A stretch of DNA of 64,000 bases from assembly GCA_016699575.1 (NCBI GenBank), contig CP064979.1, positions 3,906,001-3,970,000 of the forward strand, in the 5' to 3' direction. The DNA comes from Flavobacteriales bacterium (lineage in GTDB: Bacteria > Bacteroidota > Bacteroidia > Flavobacteriales_F > PHOS-HE28). The notes under the pieces are model-generated. The model was not told the origin of the DNA. It made no database searches and saw nothing but the letters and a program-made list of their open reading frames with translations. Each line of letters begins with the position of its first letter. Position 1 is the stretch's first letter. Made by a program: the position numbers and the translations under genes. Positions 34,931 to 44,804 of this stretch are shown here, piece after piece.

Positions 34931-37168
34931 TCATTCCAAGGTGCCTTTGCCACCGGCCATGAAGGCATGCATGGCTTCAGCATCGCCAACGAGCCAGATG
35001 AGGTCGTCCTGCGCGAACACCGCATCGCTCTCGGGGTTGATGATGCGCTCGTCGCCGCGTTCGATGCCCGTCACCAGTGAGCGGCCCATTTCGCGTATGC
35101 CCGATCTGCGGATGCTGAGCCCGATGAGCGGGGAGCGGGGTATCACGCGGTACTTCTCCAACTGGATGTCGGTCTTCTCCACCAAGGACTCCTCAACGTT
35201 CGGTTCGGCCGTCAGGGTCTTGTTCGCTTCGGCGAGCTGCTCATCCGTGCCGATGAGCACGAGGTTGTCGCCGGGGAGCAAACGTTCGTCGCGTGGAGGC
35301 ACCGGTATGGTCCGCTCACCGCGTTCGATGAGCGCCACGTTCACCCCGAAGCGTTCGCGCAGCCGCAACTCGACAAGGCTTCTGCCCACCGCTTCCGAAG
35401 CAGGTGGCAACTCCAGCTCGGCCAAATGCAGGTCCCACGGTGCCAGCGCAGGCCGTTGCTTGCGGCGTTCACGTTGGTAGAAATTCAATAGGAAGTGCTC
35501 CTCCACGCGTTGGTAGAAGGACTGGAGCCGTGTACGCAGGATGAGCATGGCAGCCACGAGGACGATGAGCGCAGCGATGAACGCGGTGCCCGTCCCGAAG
35601 AACTCGTTCACGAGGATCGCCAACACCACTATGGCCACTGAAAGGCGCACGACCTCAATTGCCGCCAGCGGCCCGCGGAGCGATCGTTTGTTCAGCCAGA
35701 GGTGCCGGTAAGCATCGCGCTGGATGCGCCGGAACGACATGGCCCAGATGCACGGAACAATGGCCAATAAGGTGATCAGTCCGGCAATGAACCTACCGTC
35801 GAACCAACCGAAGCCGGGTTCGAGCCGGGGCGGCAGGTACCGGCTTCCGATGAAGATCAGCGCCAGGGAAAGCAGCAGGAACGCAGCCAGATTGAGCCCA
35901 TAAGCGCGCAACAGTTTCCGCCAGTCGCTGGTCACTTTCACCTGTTCGGTCTGCTGGCTGTACCGTTCGACGGCAGCCACCCAAGCCGAGGGCAGCTTGC
36001 GTTCCAATAGCGAACTTGTGTTCGATGACGCGCGGATCATGAACGGTGACACGAACGTGGTGACGACGGACACGGCCACGGCAATAGGGTAGAGGAGAGG
36101 GCTGGTGACCCCCAACGAAACACCCAGCGTTGCGATGATGAACGAGAACTCCCCGATCTGCGACAGGCTCATGCTGGCCTGCACGGAGCGCTTCAACGGT
36201 TGCCCGGCCAGCAGGGCGCCCAGTCCGCTGCTCAGCGGTTGCCCGATGAGGATCACGGCGCTGATGAGCAGCACGGTGGGCCACTCCGCCACCAGCACTT
36301 GCGGGTCGATGAGCATGCCAACTGAAACGAAGAACACCGCGCCGAAGAGGTCCTTCACCGGCATCAGCAGGTGCTCGATGCGCTCGGCCAGTAGCGTCTC
36401 CGCCAGGATGCTCCCCATGATGAAGGCCCCCAGCGCCGCGCTGAACCCGGCCAGTGATGCCAGGTAAGCCATGGTGAGGCACAGGGCGATGGAGACGATC
36501 AGCAGCATCTCGTCGTTCATGAACCGGCGCGTGCGGTCGAGCAGTGTGGGGATCAGCACAATGCCACCAACGAACCACAGCATGAGGAAGAACCCGAGCT
36601 TGCCCAATTCCAGCATCAGCTCACCACCGCTGAACTGCTGGCTCACGGCCACTGTGCTCAGCAGCACCAACAACAGGATGGCCACCAGGTCTTCGATCAC
36701 CAGCACCCCCACAACAAGCCGTGCGAACGCTTGCGTCTTCAAGCCCAGCTCGTCGAAGGCACGGATGATGATGGTGGTGGAACTGATCGACAGGATGCCG
36801 CCGAGGAAGAGGCTGTCCATGCTGCTCCAGCCCAAGGCTTGGCCCGTTGCATAGCCGGCGCACAGCATGAAGGCCACGGTGGTCAATGCGGTAACAGCCG
36901 CAGCGCCGCCCACCTGCGCCAGTTTCTTGAAGCTGAACTCCAAACCGAGCCCGAACAGCAGGAAAATGACGCCGATCTCGCTCCAGGTCCGCACGTTCGC
37001 TTCATCGATCACCGTGGGCATGAAGGCCACGTGAGGGCTTACCAGGAACCCGGCAATGATGTAGCCCAGCACCACGGGTTGTTTGATCCGCTTGAACACC
37101 AGCGTCGTCACAGCAGCCACGGACAGGATCAGTCCGAGGTCGGTGATGAAGGGTGGCAGGTGGCTCAT
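34931..37168 (-). CDS. CPA2-type cation:proton antiporter with two RCK-C domains
   Basis: A 745-aa membrane protein. Residues 1-385 have about 12 helices of the KefB/Na-H exchanger type (VLGYIIAGFLVSPHV, FLLFGLGLEFSFKKL, VLVIEDLVAILLL, FSAALGAFIMGSILAET). A second membrane group lies near 430-550, and two TrkA-C domains follow (about 580-665 and 665-745). It should exchange K+ or Na+ for H+, gated by ligand binding to RCK-C. A CCACTTCG box lies upstream of the ATG. Confidence 0.88.
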   Translation of the reverse strand: MSHLPPFITDLGLILSVAAVTTLVFKRIKQPVVLGYIIAGFLVSPHVAFMPTVIDEANVRTWSEIGVIFLLFGLGLEFSFKKLAQVGGAAAVTALTTVAFMLCAGYATGQALGWSSMDSLFLGGILSISSTTIIIRAFDELGLKTQAFARLVVGVLVIEDLVAILLLVLLSTVAVSQQFSGGELMLELGKLGFFLMLWFVGGIVLIPTLLDRTRRFMNDEMLLIVSIALCLTMAYLASLAGFSAALGAFIMGSILAETLLAERIEHLLMPVKDLFGAVFFVSVGMLIDPQVLVAEWPTVLLISAVILIGQPLSSGLGALLAGQPLKRSVQASMSLSQIGEFSFIIATLGVSLGVTSPLLYPIAVAVSVVTTFVSPFMIRASSNTSSLLERKLPSAWVAAVERYSQQTEQVKVTSDWRKLLRAYGLNLAAFLLLSLALIFIGSRYLPPRLEPGFGWFDGRFIAGLITLLAIVPCIWAMSFRRIQRDAYRHLWLNKRSLRGPLAAIEVVRLSVAIVVLAILVNEFFGTGTAFIAALIVLVAAMLILRTRLQSFYQRVEEHFLLNFYQRERRKQRPALAPWDLHLAELELPPASEAVGRSLVELRLRERFGVNVALIERGERTIPVPPRDERLLPGDNLVLIGTDEQLAEANKTLTAEPNVEESLVEKTDIQLEKYRVIPRSPLIGLSIRRSGIREMGRSLVTGIERGDERIINPESDAVFAQDDLIWLVGDAEAMHAFMAGGKGTLE

Positions 37169-37220
37169 CGGAGTGCGCGAAGTGGCTTCGGCACAAGGTA
37201 GGTCCGGCGGTAGCGCGGTC

Positions 37221-37502
37221 CTACGGTGACTCCGGCAGCGGCCTCCAGTGCGTCACATCGTCGAAGAACTTGTTGCTGCCACCTTCGCCCAGCCAGAAAT
37301 GCGGACTGCCCGCGTAGCCGGTCTTCGTGGGGTTCTTCAGGAAGTGCTCGTGCGCGAACTTCATGATGACGGCATGGCGTTCCTCGCTTGCTCCTGTTTT
37401 GCCGGGCAGAAAGACGGTGTTCTTGGGCAGCCAGCACAGTACACGCTCGCCGTCCTGCGGCAAGCGCTCGGCTGTGCTGATCCAGCCGGTTGCGGCGCTC
37501 AT
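37221..37502 (-). CDS. DUF551-like small protein
   Basis: 93 aa with the DUF551 hallmarks WISTAERLPQDGERVLCWLP near the start and VTHWRPLPESP at the end. The ATG at 37502 overlaps the stop of the AlkB-type gene by 4 nt. DUF551 is common in phage and mobile genes; its role is unknown. Confidence 0.75.
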   Translation of the reverse strand: MSAATGWISTAERLPQDGERVLCWLPKNTVFLPGKTGASEERHAVIMKFAHEHFLKNPTKTGYAGSPHFWLGEGGSNKFFDDVTHWRPLPESP

Positions 37503-38608
37503 GCGAGTTCGGGGTGTTGGGCACGCAGGCGGTCGAGGCGCGGATGGACCACAGCGGTCCATATCGGTGGTACAAGGCTCAGCAGCATCATGCCAGGATA
37601 GCCCGTGGGCAGCTGCGCCCCGGCTTCAACGCCTTCCAGCACTTGGTACTTCTTGCTGGCCGTGTGATGGTGGTCGCTGTGGCGCGTTAGTTCGAAGAGC
37701 ACGATGCGGCCAAGGGGATGATCGCTGTTCCACGAATGCGCATGCTGCACGCGGCCATAGCTGCCATCGGCGCGCGCCACGCGCATCAGACCGTAGTGCT
37801 CGATGTAGTTCACGGTTTCCAACAAGAGCACACCGATGCCCGCCGCCGCAAGGAAGGCCAGCAACGTGAACGTGCCGAAGGCCCACCAAACCGCAATGCA
37901 GAATAGCAATTGGAGCGCGCTGTACCGCAGCATTTCATTGTGGTGGCTCCACACGCCAAGTCCGGCCTTCCGCAGCCGTCCAGTTTCAATGCTCCATGCG
38001 CTCATCCAACTGAAGACGATGGTCCGCACCCAGAACGAGTAGAGCATTTCACCCCTGCGTGCGGTAGCGGGATCCTTCGGTGTGCCCACGTGCCTATGGT
38101 GGCCACGGTTGTGCTCCACAATGAAGTGCATGTAAAGCGAAGAGAGCAGAAGCGCCCGGGCCATGTTGCGCGCGCTCCGTTTGGCGCGGTGGCCGAGCTC
38201 GTGCGCCACGTTGATGCCGTAAACCCCGCAGAGCATGCCCATGGTGGCGATGCGCCCCGCGACTTCCCAAACGTTCAGGCCCGGTTCGTTGATGGTGAAG
38301 AAGAACAGGACGAGCAGGCCCCAGTGGATGGGCACAATGGCGTACACGATCCAGTCGAACAACGGCTCGCGCAGTGCGGCGGCTTCCTCTTCTTCAGTGT
38401 AGGCGCTGTGCTTTGCTGGCAGCAGGGCATCAGCCAATGGCACAAGTGCAAAGCCGTACAGCGGAAAGCCCCAGCACCACAGCCCATGTCCCAGCAAGCC
38501 CGCAAGCCCGAGCAGAGGGCCGATCAAGGCGAGCAGGAACAAGCAAGCGCGACCCCGTGCCGCTTTCCGGGCAGTGGGTGACAATGCAGGTGCATCAACC
38601 TTCACCAT
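37499..38608 (-). CDS. alkB: AlkB-type alkane monooxygenase / membrane fatty-acid desaturase family
   Basis: A 369-aa integral membrane diiron enzyme. The histidine boxes HELGH (136-140), EHNRGHH (165-171) and RHSDHHH (309-315) and the NYIEHYG signature (267-273) are those of AlkB rather than ordinary desaturases. Reaction: omega-hydroxylation of alkanes or alkyl chains, with electrons from rubredoxin. No rubredoxin gene is in the window. An exact -7 box is 5 nt before the ATG. Confidence 0.85.
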   Translation of the reverse strand: MVKVDAPALSPTARKAARGRACLFLLALIGPLLGLAGLLGHGLWCWGFPLYGFALVPLADALLPAKHSAYTEEEEAAALREPLFDWIVYAIVPIHWGLLVLFFFTINEPGLNVWEVAGRIATMGMLCGVYGINVAHELGHRAKRSARNMARALLLSSLYMHFIVEHNRGHHRHVGTPKDPATARRGEMLYSFWVRTIVFSWMSAWSIETGRLRKAGLGVWSHHNEMLRYSALQLLFCIAVWWAFGTFTLLAFLAAAGIGVLLLETVNYIEHYGLMRVARADGSYGRVQHAHSWNSDHPLGRIVLFELTRHSDHHHTASKKYQVLEGVEAGAQLPTGYPGMMLLSLVPPIWTAVVHPRLDRLRAQHPELA

Positions 38609-38613
38609 GCGCC

Positions 38614-38621
38614 CAAAAGTA
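38614..38621 (-). promoter_or_regulatory. -7 box TACTTTTG for the AlkB-type gene
   Basis: An exact TAnnTTTG match on the minus strand, 5 nt before the ATG at 38608, so a leaderless mRNA is predicted. Confidence 0.7.
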
Positions 38622-38678
38622 GCCGCTCACTGGCGGCACCCCGGCTACATTAGCGGCCCTTTGAACGGAACCAACGAC

Positions 38679-39998
38679 ATGAACAGAGCCAGTATGGCAC
38701 CCGTGGCGGCCGCCTTGGCCGTTTCAGCCTCAGCGCAAATGAGGCCCATCGAGTTCACCGAATTCGACCTGGACAACGGCCTGCACGTCATTCTCCACGA
38801 AGATCACAGCACGCCCATCGTCAACGTGAGCGTGATGTACCACGTGGGCAGCAAGAACGAACAGCCCGATCGCCGTGGCTTCGCGCACTTCTTCGAGCAC
38901 CTGCTGTTCGAGGGCTCGGCAAACATCGAGCGGGGCGAATTCAGCAAGTACGTGGAGAAGGCCGGTGGCGTGCTGAACGCCAATACGAACGGCGACCGCA
39001 CCTATTACTACGAGGTGTTGCCGAGCAATCAGCTCGAACTGGGCTTGTGGCTCGAGAGCGAACGCATGCTGCACGCCAAGGTGGACCAGAAAGGCGTGGA
39101 TACGCAGCGTGAGGTGGTGAAGGAGGAGCGGCGCCAGCGCTATGAGAACCAACCCTACGGCAGTATTCTCATTGAAGTGCTGCAGCGGGCTTACGCGAAG
39201 CATCCCTATCAGTGGCCCACCATCGGCTTCATGGAGGACCTGAACGCGGCCAGCGAAGCCGACTACCAGAATTTCTACCGCACCTTCTACGTGCCGAACA
39301 ACGCCGTGCTGGTGGTCGCAGGCGATATCAAGCCCACCGAGGCCAAGGACCTGGTGAAGAAGTACTTCAATGGCATCCCGAAGGGGAAGGACATCCCGGA
39401 AGTGACCGTGGTGGAGCCGGAGCTCGGAAGCGAGGTGCGCGACATCGTCAAGGACAACATCCAGCTGCCCGCGGTGGTGCAGGCTTACCGGATACCGGCC
39501 AACGGTACGGACGACTTCTACGCTGTTGACATGTTGAACCGGCTGCTGAGCAACGGTAATTCGTCGCGCTTGCAGCGGCGCTTGAAGGACCAGGAAGAGA
39601 AGGCCCTGTTCGTTGGCTCGTTCAGCCTGCCGTTCGAGCATCCCGGACTGGCCATCGCCTTCGCGGTTGCCGCGGTGGGTGTGGATCCCGACAGTGTTGA
39701 AGCCAGTATGAACGACGAGTTCGCTCGCGCGGGCAAGGAGCCCGTGAGCGAGGCCGAACTCGCCAAGCTGAAGGCCCAGTTGGAGACGGAGTACGTGCAG
39801 GCGAACAGCCGGATCACCGGCGTGGCCGAGAACCTGGCCAGCGCTTACACCTTCCACGGCGGCACGAAGCAAGTGAACACCGAATTGGCACGCTACCTGG
39901 CCGTTACCGCCGCTGACATCCAGCGGGTGGCCAAGCAATATTTCGTTCCGCAGAACCGCGTGGTGTTGCACTACGTTTCCCAAAACGCACAGAACTGA
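38679..39998 (+). CDS. M16 family zinc peptidase (active subunit)
   Basis: A 439-aa protein with a short signal peptide (MAPVAAALAVSASAQ) and the inverted zinc motif HFFEH (His70, Glu73, His74) with a downstream Glu in the NTNGDRTYYYEVLP region. It is probably periplasmic. The stop overlaps the next M16 gene by 1 nt (TGATG), so the two products are likely made together as a heterodimer, as known for M16B pairs. Confidence 0.9.
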   Translation: MNRASMAPVAAALAVSASAQMRPIEFTEFDLDNGLHVILHEDHSTPIVNVSVMYHVGSKNEQPDRRGFAHFFEHLLFEGSANIERGEFSKYVEKAGGVLNANTNGDRTYYYEVLPSNQLELGLWLESERMLHAKVDQKGVDTQREVVKEERRQRYENQPYGSILIEVLQRAYAKHPYQWPTIGFMEDLNAASEADYQNFYRTFYVPNNAVLVVAGDIKPTEAKDLVKKYFNGIPKGKDIPEVTVVEPELGSEVRDIVKDNIQLPAVVQAYRIPANGTDDFYAVDMLNRLLSNGNSSRLQRRLKDQEEKALFVGSFSLPFEHPGLAIAFAVAAVGVDPDSVEASMNDEFARAGKEPVSEAELAKLKAQLETEYVQANSRITGVAENLASAYTFHGGTKQVNTELARYLAVTAADIQRVAKQYFVPQNRVVLHYVSQNAQN

Positions 39999-42127
39999 TG
40001 GCCCGCTTTTCAGCCCTCCTCGCGGCGGCCGTCCTCCTTCCCGCAATGACGACCGCACAAATAGACCGCACCAAAGCCCCGAAACCCGGTCCAGCGCCCA
40101 AGGTGCAGGTGGGCAAGCACAGCACCTTCATGCTCGACAACGGCATGCGGGTGATCGTGGTGGAGAACCACAAACTGCCCACCATCAACGTGCAGGTGAA
40201 GTTCGATGTGGAGCCTTTCCTGCAAGGGACTTCCACCGGCTACCAAGACCTCGTTGGCGAGCTTCTCACCAGCGGCACGCGCCGGCATACAAAGGCCCAA
40301 CTCGATGAGGAAGTGGACGCGATGGGCGCCACGCTGAGCGGATCGGCCGATGGTGTGTATGCCAGCGGCCTGAAGAAGCACTTCACGCCGCTGATGAACC
40401 TGGTGTATGAAGTGGTCAGCAGCGCCAGCTTCCCGGTGGACGAATTCGAGAAGGCGAAGACGCGCATGCTCAGCGGCATCCAAAGCCGCAAGGACGACCC
40501 TGATGCCATTGCCGATCTGGTGGGCCGTTCGCTCACCTTCAGCAAGGGGCACCCGTACGGTGAAGCAGCAACGGAGAAAACCGTGCAGGCCATCACGCGG
40601 AAACAGGTGGATGCGTACTACCGTCGCTTCTTCAAACCGGCGAACAGCTACCTCGTTTTCGTTGGTGACATCACTCTGGCGGAAGCACAGGACGCTGCCA
40701 AGAAGTACTTCAGCATGTGGGCCGTGAACACCGTGAGCGAACCCGTGTTGGGTCCGGACGGTGTGGAGGTCGTGGAGGGATTGGGCCCCATCCGTACCGT
40801 GAACAAACCGCCTGTGGCGCCTGCGCAACGGCGTGTCGCATTGGTGGACCGTCCTGGTGCTGCACAATCGCTGATCCGGGTGGTGTTCCCAGTGCACTTG
40901 CACCCTTGGGACCCCGATGCAGTGGATGCCCAGGTGCTCAACACCATCCTCGGTGGTGGTGTGTTCAACGCACGCCTGATGCAGAACCTGCGGGAGCGCA
41001 ATGCCTTCACCTACGGGGCATACAGCAGCCTCGATGCTGATCGCTATGCCGGCAGCTTCAGCGCCGGTGCAAGTGTGCGCACAGCAGTAACGGACAGCGC
41101 GGTGAACGAGTTCATCGTGGAGATCGAGAACATCCGCCTCAACCCTGTCCGGGAGGATGAACTATCGTTGGCCAAGAGCTACTTGGCTGGCAGTTTCGCT
41201 CGTTCGCTGGAGGATCCGCGCACCATTGCACGCTTCGCCCTCAATACGTACTTGTACGGTCTGAAGCCGGATCACTATGACACCTACTTGCAACGCTTGG
41301 ACACGGTTTCCATCGCAGGGGTGCAGGCTGCCGCGCGCAAGTTCCTCACCCCCGACAACAGCAGCGTGCTGGTGGTGGGCGACCGCGAGAAGGTGGCAAA
41401 CGGGCTTGTGCAGTACAGCTTCGAGAAACAGGTGGTGCTGTACGACATCAATGGCGATGTGTTCAAGGAGACGGTGCAACCACCGCCGGCGGGAATGAAG
41501 GCCGAGCAAGTGCTGGAGGCCTACTTCTCCGCTATCGGTGGGAAGAGCAAGCTGTTGGAGGTGCGCGACCTGAAGACCACCATGAACGCAACTGTGCAAG
41601 GCATGACGGTGACCGCGACGACCTGGAACAAGGCAGGGAACAAATACGCAAGTGAGATGAAGGCCGGTCCAATCACCTTACAGAAGACCGTATACGATGG
41701 TGTGCGCGGGATCACCGTTGGTCAAGAAGGCAAGAAAGAACTGGTGGACCTGGAACTGGAGGAGATCGCCTTCGAGGCACCCGCGTTCCCGGAGCTGACC
41801 TACCAGCGCATGGGCCGGCTGATCCTTAGTGGTATTGCCGACATCGAAGGTGAAGAGTGCTACAAGATGACCTTGCTGCTTGACAACGGCAGCCAGCTCA
41901 CGGAGTATTACAGCAGAACGACATCGCTGAAAGTGCGCCAAGTAAGGATGAAGCAGACAGCCGAAGGTGTAATTACGGTGACCACCGGATTCAAGGATTT
42001 CCGGCCCGAAGGCGGTATCCTCTTCCCCCACCTCATTGAGCAAACGGCCGGTATGAGCTTCGCTTTCGTGGTGAGCGAGGTATTGGTCAACAAGGGTGTG
42101 GGCGACGGTGTGTTCCTCGTTGAATGA
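39998..42127 (+). CDS. M16 family protein, inactive subunit with C-terminal extension
   Basis: A 709-aa protein: signal peptide (LLAAAVLLPAMTTAQ), an M16 fold (about 30-480) in which the HxxEH site is replaced by GYQDLVGELL, so it lacks zinc ligands. It keeps a normal M16 C-half with the arginine/tyrosine strip. Residues 490-709 form an extra domain (AEQVLEAYFSAIGGKSKLLEV) resembling LolA/outer-membrane lipoprotein-sorting folds. Likely the partner of the active subunit. Confidence 0.82.
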   Translation: MARFSALLAAAVLLPAMTTAQIDRTKAPKPGPAPKVQVGKHSTFMLDNGMRVIVVENHKLPTINVQVKFDVEPFLQGTSTGYQDLVGELLTSGTRRHTKAQLDEEVDAMGATLSGSADGVYASGLKKHFTPLMNLVYEVVSSASFPVDEFEKAKTRMLSGIQSRKDDPDAIADLVGRSLTFSKGHPYGEAATEKTVQAITRKQVDAYYRRFFKPANSYLVFVGDITLAEAQDAAKKYFSMWAVNTVSEPVLGPDGVEVVEGLGPIRTVNKPPVAPAQRRVALVDRPGAAQSLIRVVFPVHLHPWDPDAVDAQVLNTILGGGVFNARLMQNLRERNAFTYGAYSSLDADRYAGSFSAGASVRTAVTDSAVNEFIVEIENIRLNPVREDELSLAKSYLAGSFARSLEDPRTIARFALNTYLYGLKPDHYDTYLQRLDTVSIAGVQAAARKFLTPDNSSVLVVGDREKVANGLVQYSFEKQVVLYDINGDVFKETVQPPPAGMKAEQVLEAYFSAIGGKSKLLEVRDLKTTMNATVQGMTVTATTWNKAGNKYASEMKAGPITLQKTVYDGVRGITVGQEGKKELVDLELEEIAFEAPAFPELTYQRMGRLILSGIADIEGEECYKMTLLLDNGSQLTEYYSRTTSLKVRQVRMKQTAEGVITVTTGFKDFRPEGGILFPHLIEQTAGMSFAFVVSEVLVNKGVGDGVFLVE

Positions 42128-42145
42128 TGCCAAGGACCTGAACGA

Positions 42146-42171
42146 ACAAGGGCGCTCAACGGCGCCCTTGT
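42146..42171. terminator. Bidirectional hairpin terminator
   Basis: ACAAGGGCGC and GCGCCCTTGT pair around a 6-nt loop; the stem extends with AACG/CGTT. It overlaps the stop codon of the convergent sulfatase-type gene. Confidence 0.75.
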
Positions 42172-44033
42172 CCGTTGAAGCCGATGTACCGGTCCAGAAG
42201 GACCTGTGTGATGGCTTGACCTCTTGCCAGTTGCTCCGACTTGTCCGCGTTGGCGCGCGTGTCGCCGAGCTGTTCCAAGTAGCGCTGCGCGACGTTGTCC
42301 CAAACGAGCGTCCGTTCATCCGTTGCAATGCCGAAGCCGTCGTCGAAGCTCCAATAGGCGAAGTGAGGACCGGGGCCGAGCAGGTCATGGCCCCACGGGA
42401 TAGGGCTGTGCAATAGGCCGAGCTGGTTCAGCACCGTGGTTGCCATGTCGCTGTGGGAGCCGAACGTGGTGTTGCGCCCACCTCGCATCTCCGGGGATAG
42501 CGCGGGTCCTGTCAAAAGCAACGGGATGTGGTGCCGCGCAGCTTCGAACGGTTGGCGATAGAGGGGGAGGAAATGCCCGTGGTCCGGCACGATGATGAAG
42601 AGTGTGTTCTCATACCACGCTTCCTGCTTGGACTTTTCCATGAACCAGCCAAGCCATTCATCGGTGTAGTGCACCGTGTTGCGATAGCGGTCGGGTTCGC
42701 GCTTGCCGGTGAACGGGCTCTTCACATCCGCGATGAAGGGCTCGTGGTTCGTTGCGGTCATCAGCACGTTCACGAAGGGCTCCTGCATGCCGCGCATGTC
42801 CTCCAACGCGAAGGCGAAGAGGTCTTCGTCGTAAGCGCCCCAGCGTGTGCGTTGTTTTCCGGGAATCGTGGTCTCGTCGTGGATGACGTCGAACCCCATG
42901 GCCTGGAAGTAGGTGCGTGTGTTCGCGAACGTCACATCCCCACTGTACGTGTAACGGCTGTTGTATCCGGCGCTATCAAGGGTACGCACCAGGCTTGGCA
43001 GTTGGTCGAACTTCCCGAACTGGCGCACGATGGTCGTCTTCGGTTGCGACGGGAAGCTGCTCAAGATCGCGCACAGGCCTTGCTCCGTGCGGAAACCCGT
43101 GCTGTAGAAATTGGTGAACAGCAAGCCTTCGTTGCACAGCCGGGTGAAGTTGGGCGACACATTGGGCTCGCCGCCGATGGGCGCTGTTACATCACCGCTC
43201 CAACTCTCCAACAGGACCAGTACGATGTTCGGTCGGTCGGTGGTGAGGATCTTTCGTGCAGGTGCGGTCGGTGCTGGATAGGCTTTGGACACGCTGGCTT
43301 CCGCATCTTCGGAAGTCAGATATGAGTATGGGTTCGACGCATATTCCGCAGGCGTAAAGAGCACATCGAGCACGTTCCATGTGCCGTTCACCGCCGCGAG
43401 GTTCAGCACCTGTTTGTCCGAGAAGTAGGCCCAGCTCCGGCTGATGGGATAGTCCTGCCATCCACCACGGATCGCCAGGACCACCAGACCCGGTAGGAAG
43501 AGCACCAGTGGGATGCGGGCCATGAAGCTTGAACCTGCAACCGGTTCCTTGAGCCGCGACTTTCCCAGCAGCCACAAAGCGACCACGAGCAAAAGGAAAA
43601 CCGCCAACGAAGGCCACAGTACCGGTGCACCGCCGGCAGCGGCCATGGCTTCGTCGGGATAAACGAGATAGGAGAGGGCCTTATGGTTGATGCGGGTGCC
43701 CCATGCAGCAAACAAGCCGATATCGCTGACGGTTACCAAGGAACACAACACGAGCAGCGCGACCTGCAGCCAATGCGCCAAGTTCCGGAAGAAGGCGCCA
43801 GCGGTAAAGGCACCGATGCACCAGCACAGCACCGGCAGTGCGAGCATGTAGCCGGCCGCGCTGAGGTCCATGCTCAAGCCATTGGCGAACGTTTGGCACC
43901 ATTCACCGGCCGATGCTTGGAACGAATACGTGTGCCCGAACAACAGGAAGACCAACCGATGAGCGCTGAAGAAGCCGAGCCAGAGCGCAACGCAACGGAG
44001 CATGAGCACGACATGGAAAGGGACGGCACGCAT
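42156..44033 (-). CDS. LTA synthase-like membrane sulfatase-superfamily protein
   Basis: A 625-aa protein with about five N-terminal membrane helices (1-200) and an alkaline-phosphatase/sulfatase domain (about 265-620) with RPNIVLVLLESWSGD (metal-binding Glu), GFRTEQGL (catalytic Thr) and PDHGHFLP. This is the architecture of lipoteichoic acid synthase and phosphoglycerol/phosphoethanolamine transferases. It is likely to add a phospho-group to an envelope glycan. Last gene of a three-gene operon; it starts directly after the formyltransferase stop. Confidence 0.85.
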   Translation of the reverse strand: MRAVPFHVVLMLRCVALWLGFFSAHRLVFLLFGHTYSFQASAGEWCQTFANGLSMDLSAAGYMLALPVLCWCIGAFTAGAFFRNLAHWLQVALLVLCSLVTVSDIGLFAAWGTRINHKALSYLVYPDEAMAAAGGAPVLWPSLAVFLLLVVALWLLGKSRLKEPVAGSSFMARIPLVLFLPGLVVLAIRGGWQDYPISRSWAYFSDKQVLNLAAVNGTWNVLDVLFTPAEYASNPYSYLTSEDAEASVSKAYPAPTAPARKILTTDRPNIVLVLLESWSGDVTAPIGGEPNVSPNFTRLCNEGLLFTNFYSTGFRTEQGLCAILSSFPSQPKTTIVRQFGKFDQLPSLVRTLDSAGYNSRYTYSGDVTFANTRTYFQAMGFDVIHDETTIPGKQRTRWGAYDEDLFAFALEDMRGMQEPFVNVLMTATNHEPFIADVKSPFTGKREPDRYRNTVHYTDEWLGWFMEKSKQEAWYENTLFIIVPDHGHFLPLYRQPFEAARHHIPLLLTGPALSPEMRGGRNTTFGSHSDMATTVLNQLGLLHSPIPWGHDLLGPGPHFAYWSFDDGFGIATDERTLVWDNVAQRYLEQLGDTRANADKSEQLARGQAITQVLLDRYIGFNGQGRR

Positions 44034-44804
44034 CTACTTCACGCCTTTGGTCCAGCGGCCTCCTAGGTATTGCAGCCAAGTGGGGTGGTGCCAGAGCTTA
44101 CTGTCCATTTCGTTGGTCACGCTCGACAGCCCACCACCAGCAGCTTGGTCCAGAGCCACTTCCAGCAGTTCCAAGCCTTTGGCGAGCTGGAGCATCGGAT
44201 AAGTGGTGAAGTTGTCCTCGGCGCTGTGCGCGACCCTGGCTTGTGCGACGATGCTGCCGGTGTCGATGCCGCTGTCCACGCGATGCACGGTCACACCTCC
44301 ATGCTCCGCGTCATTGTTATAGAGCGCCCAGTAGAGCCCGTGTATCCCACGGTAACGTGGCGTGATCCCGGCATGGACGTTCAGGAACGGAACACCGACC
44401 GCGCTGAGCACCTTCGGCGAAATGATGCGCGTCCCGCTCACCACGACGATCGTGGGTTCCAAGTTCCGCACGGCATCAATGGCTTCATCGGAGTTGATGG
44501 ACACTACACGCTGTGGGCCCAACCCGGTCGCCTCAGCATCGCTCAGGTCATGTCGTTCGAGGATGCTCGCTTTGCGGGCACCACCTTCCCGTCGCAACCA
44601 CGGCACAATGCCATAGACGAAAGCAAGTTGACCGAGCATCTTCCACCAACCGATACGACCTGCCCGTCGGCGCATCAACAACCATTTGTCCTGCGGGCCC
44701 TCCATGACCACGCCCACGAGATCAGGGCGGTTGCGCAGACGGTTGAGCAGGATGTTCGTTGGTGCACCCGGCCCAGCCACCACAACAACTCGCTGCGGGC
44801 TCAT
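44034..44804 (-). CDS. Formyltransferase family protein
   Basis: A 256-aa protein with the methionyl-tRNA-formyltransferase-like fold. SGTRIISPKVLS is followed by FLNVHAGITPRYRGIHGLYWAL, containing the catalytic Asn/His; an Asp in DSGIDTGSIV completes the site. It is probably a sugar-amine N-formyltransferase or similar, using 10-formyl-THF (inference). It overlaps the deacetylase stop by 4 nt. Confidence 0.82.
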   Translation of the reverse strand: MSPQRVVVVAGPGAPTNILLNRLRNRPDLVGVVMEGPQDKWLLMRRRAGRIGWWKMLGQLAFVYGIVPWLRREGGARKASILERHDLSDAEATGLGPQRVVSINSDEAIDAVRNLEPTIVVVSGTRIISPKVLSAVGVPFLNVHAGITPRYRGIHGLYWALYNNDAEHGGVTVHRVDSGIDTGSIVAQARVAHSAEDNFTTYPMLQLAKGLELLEVALDQAAGGGLSSVTNEMDSKLWHHPTWLQYLGGRWTKGVK

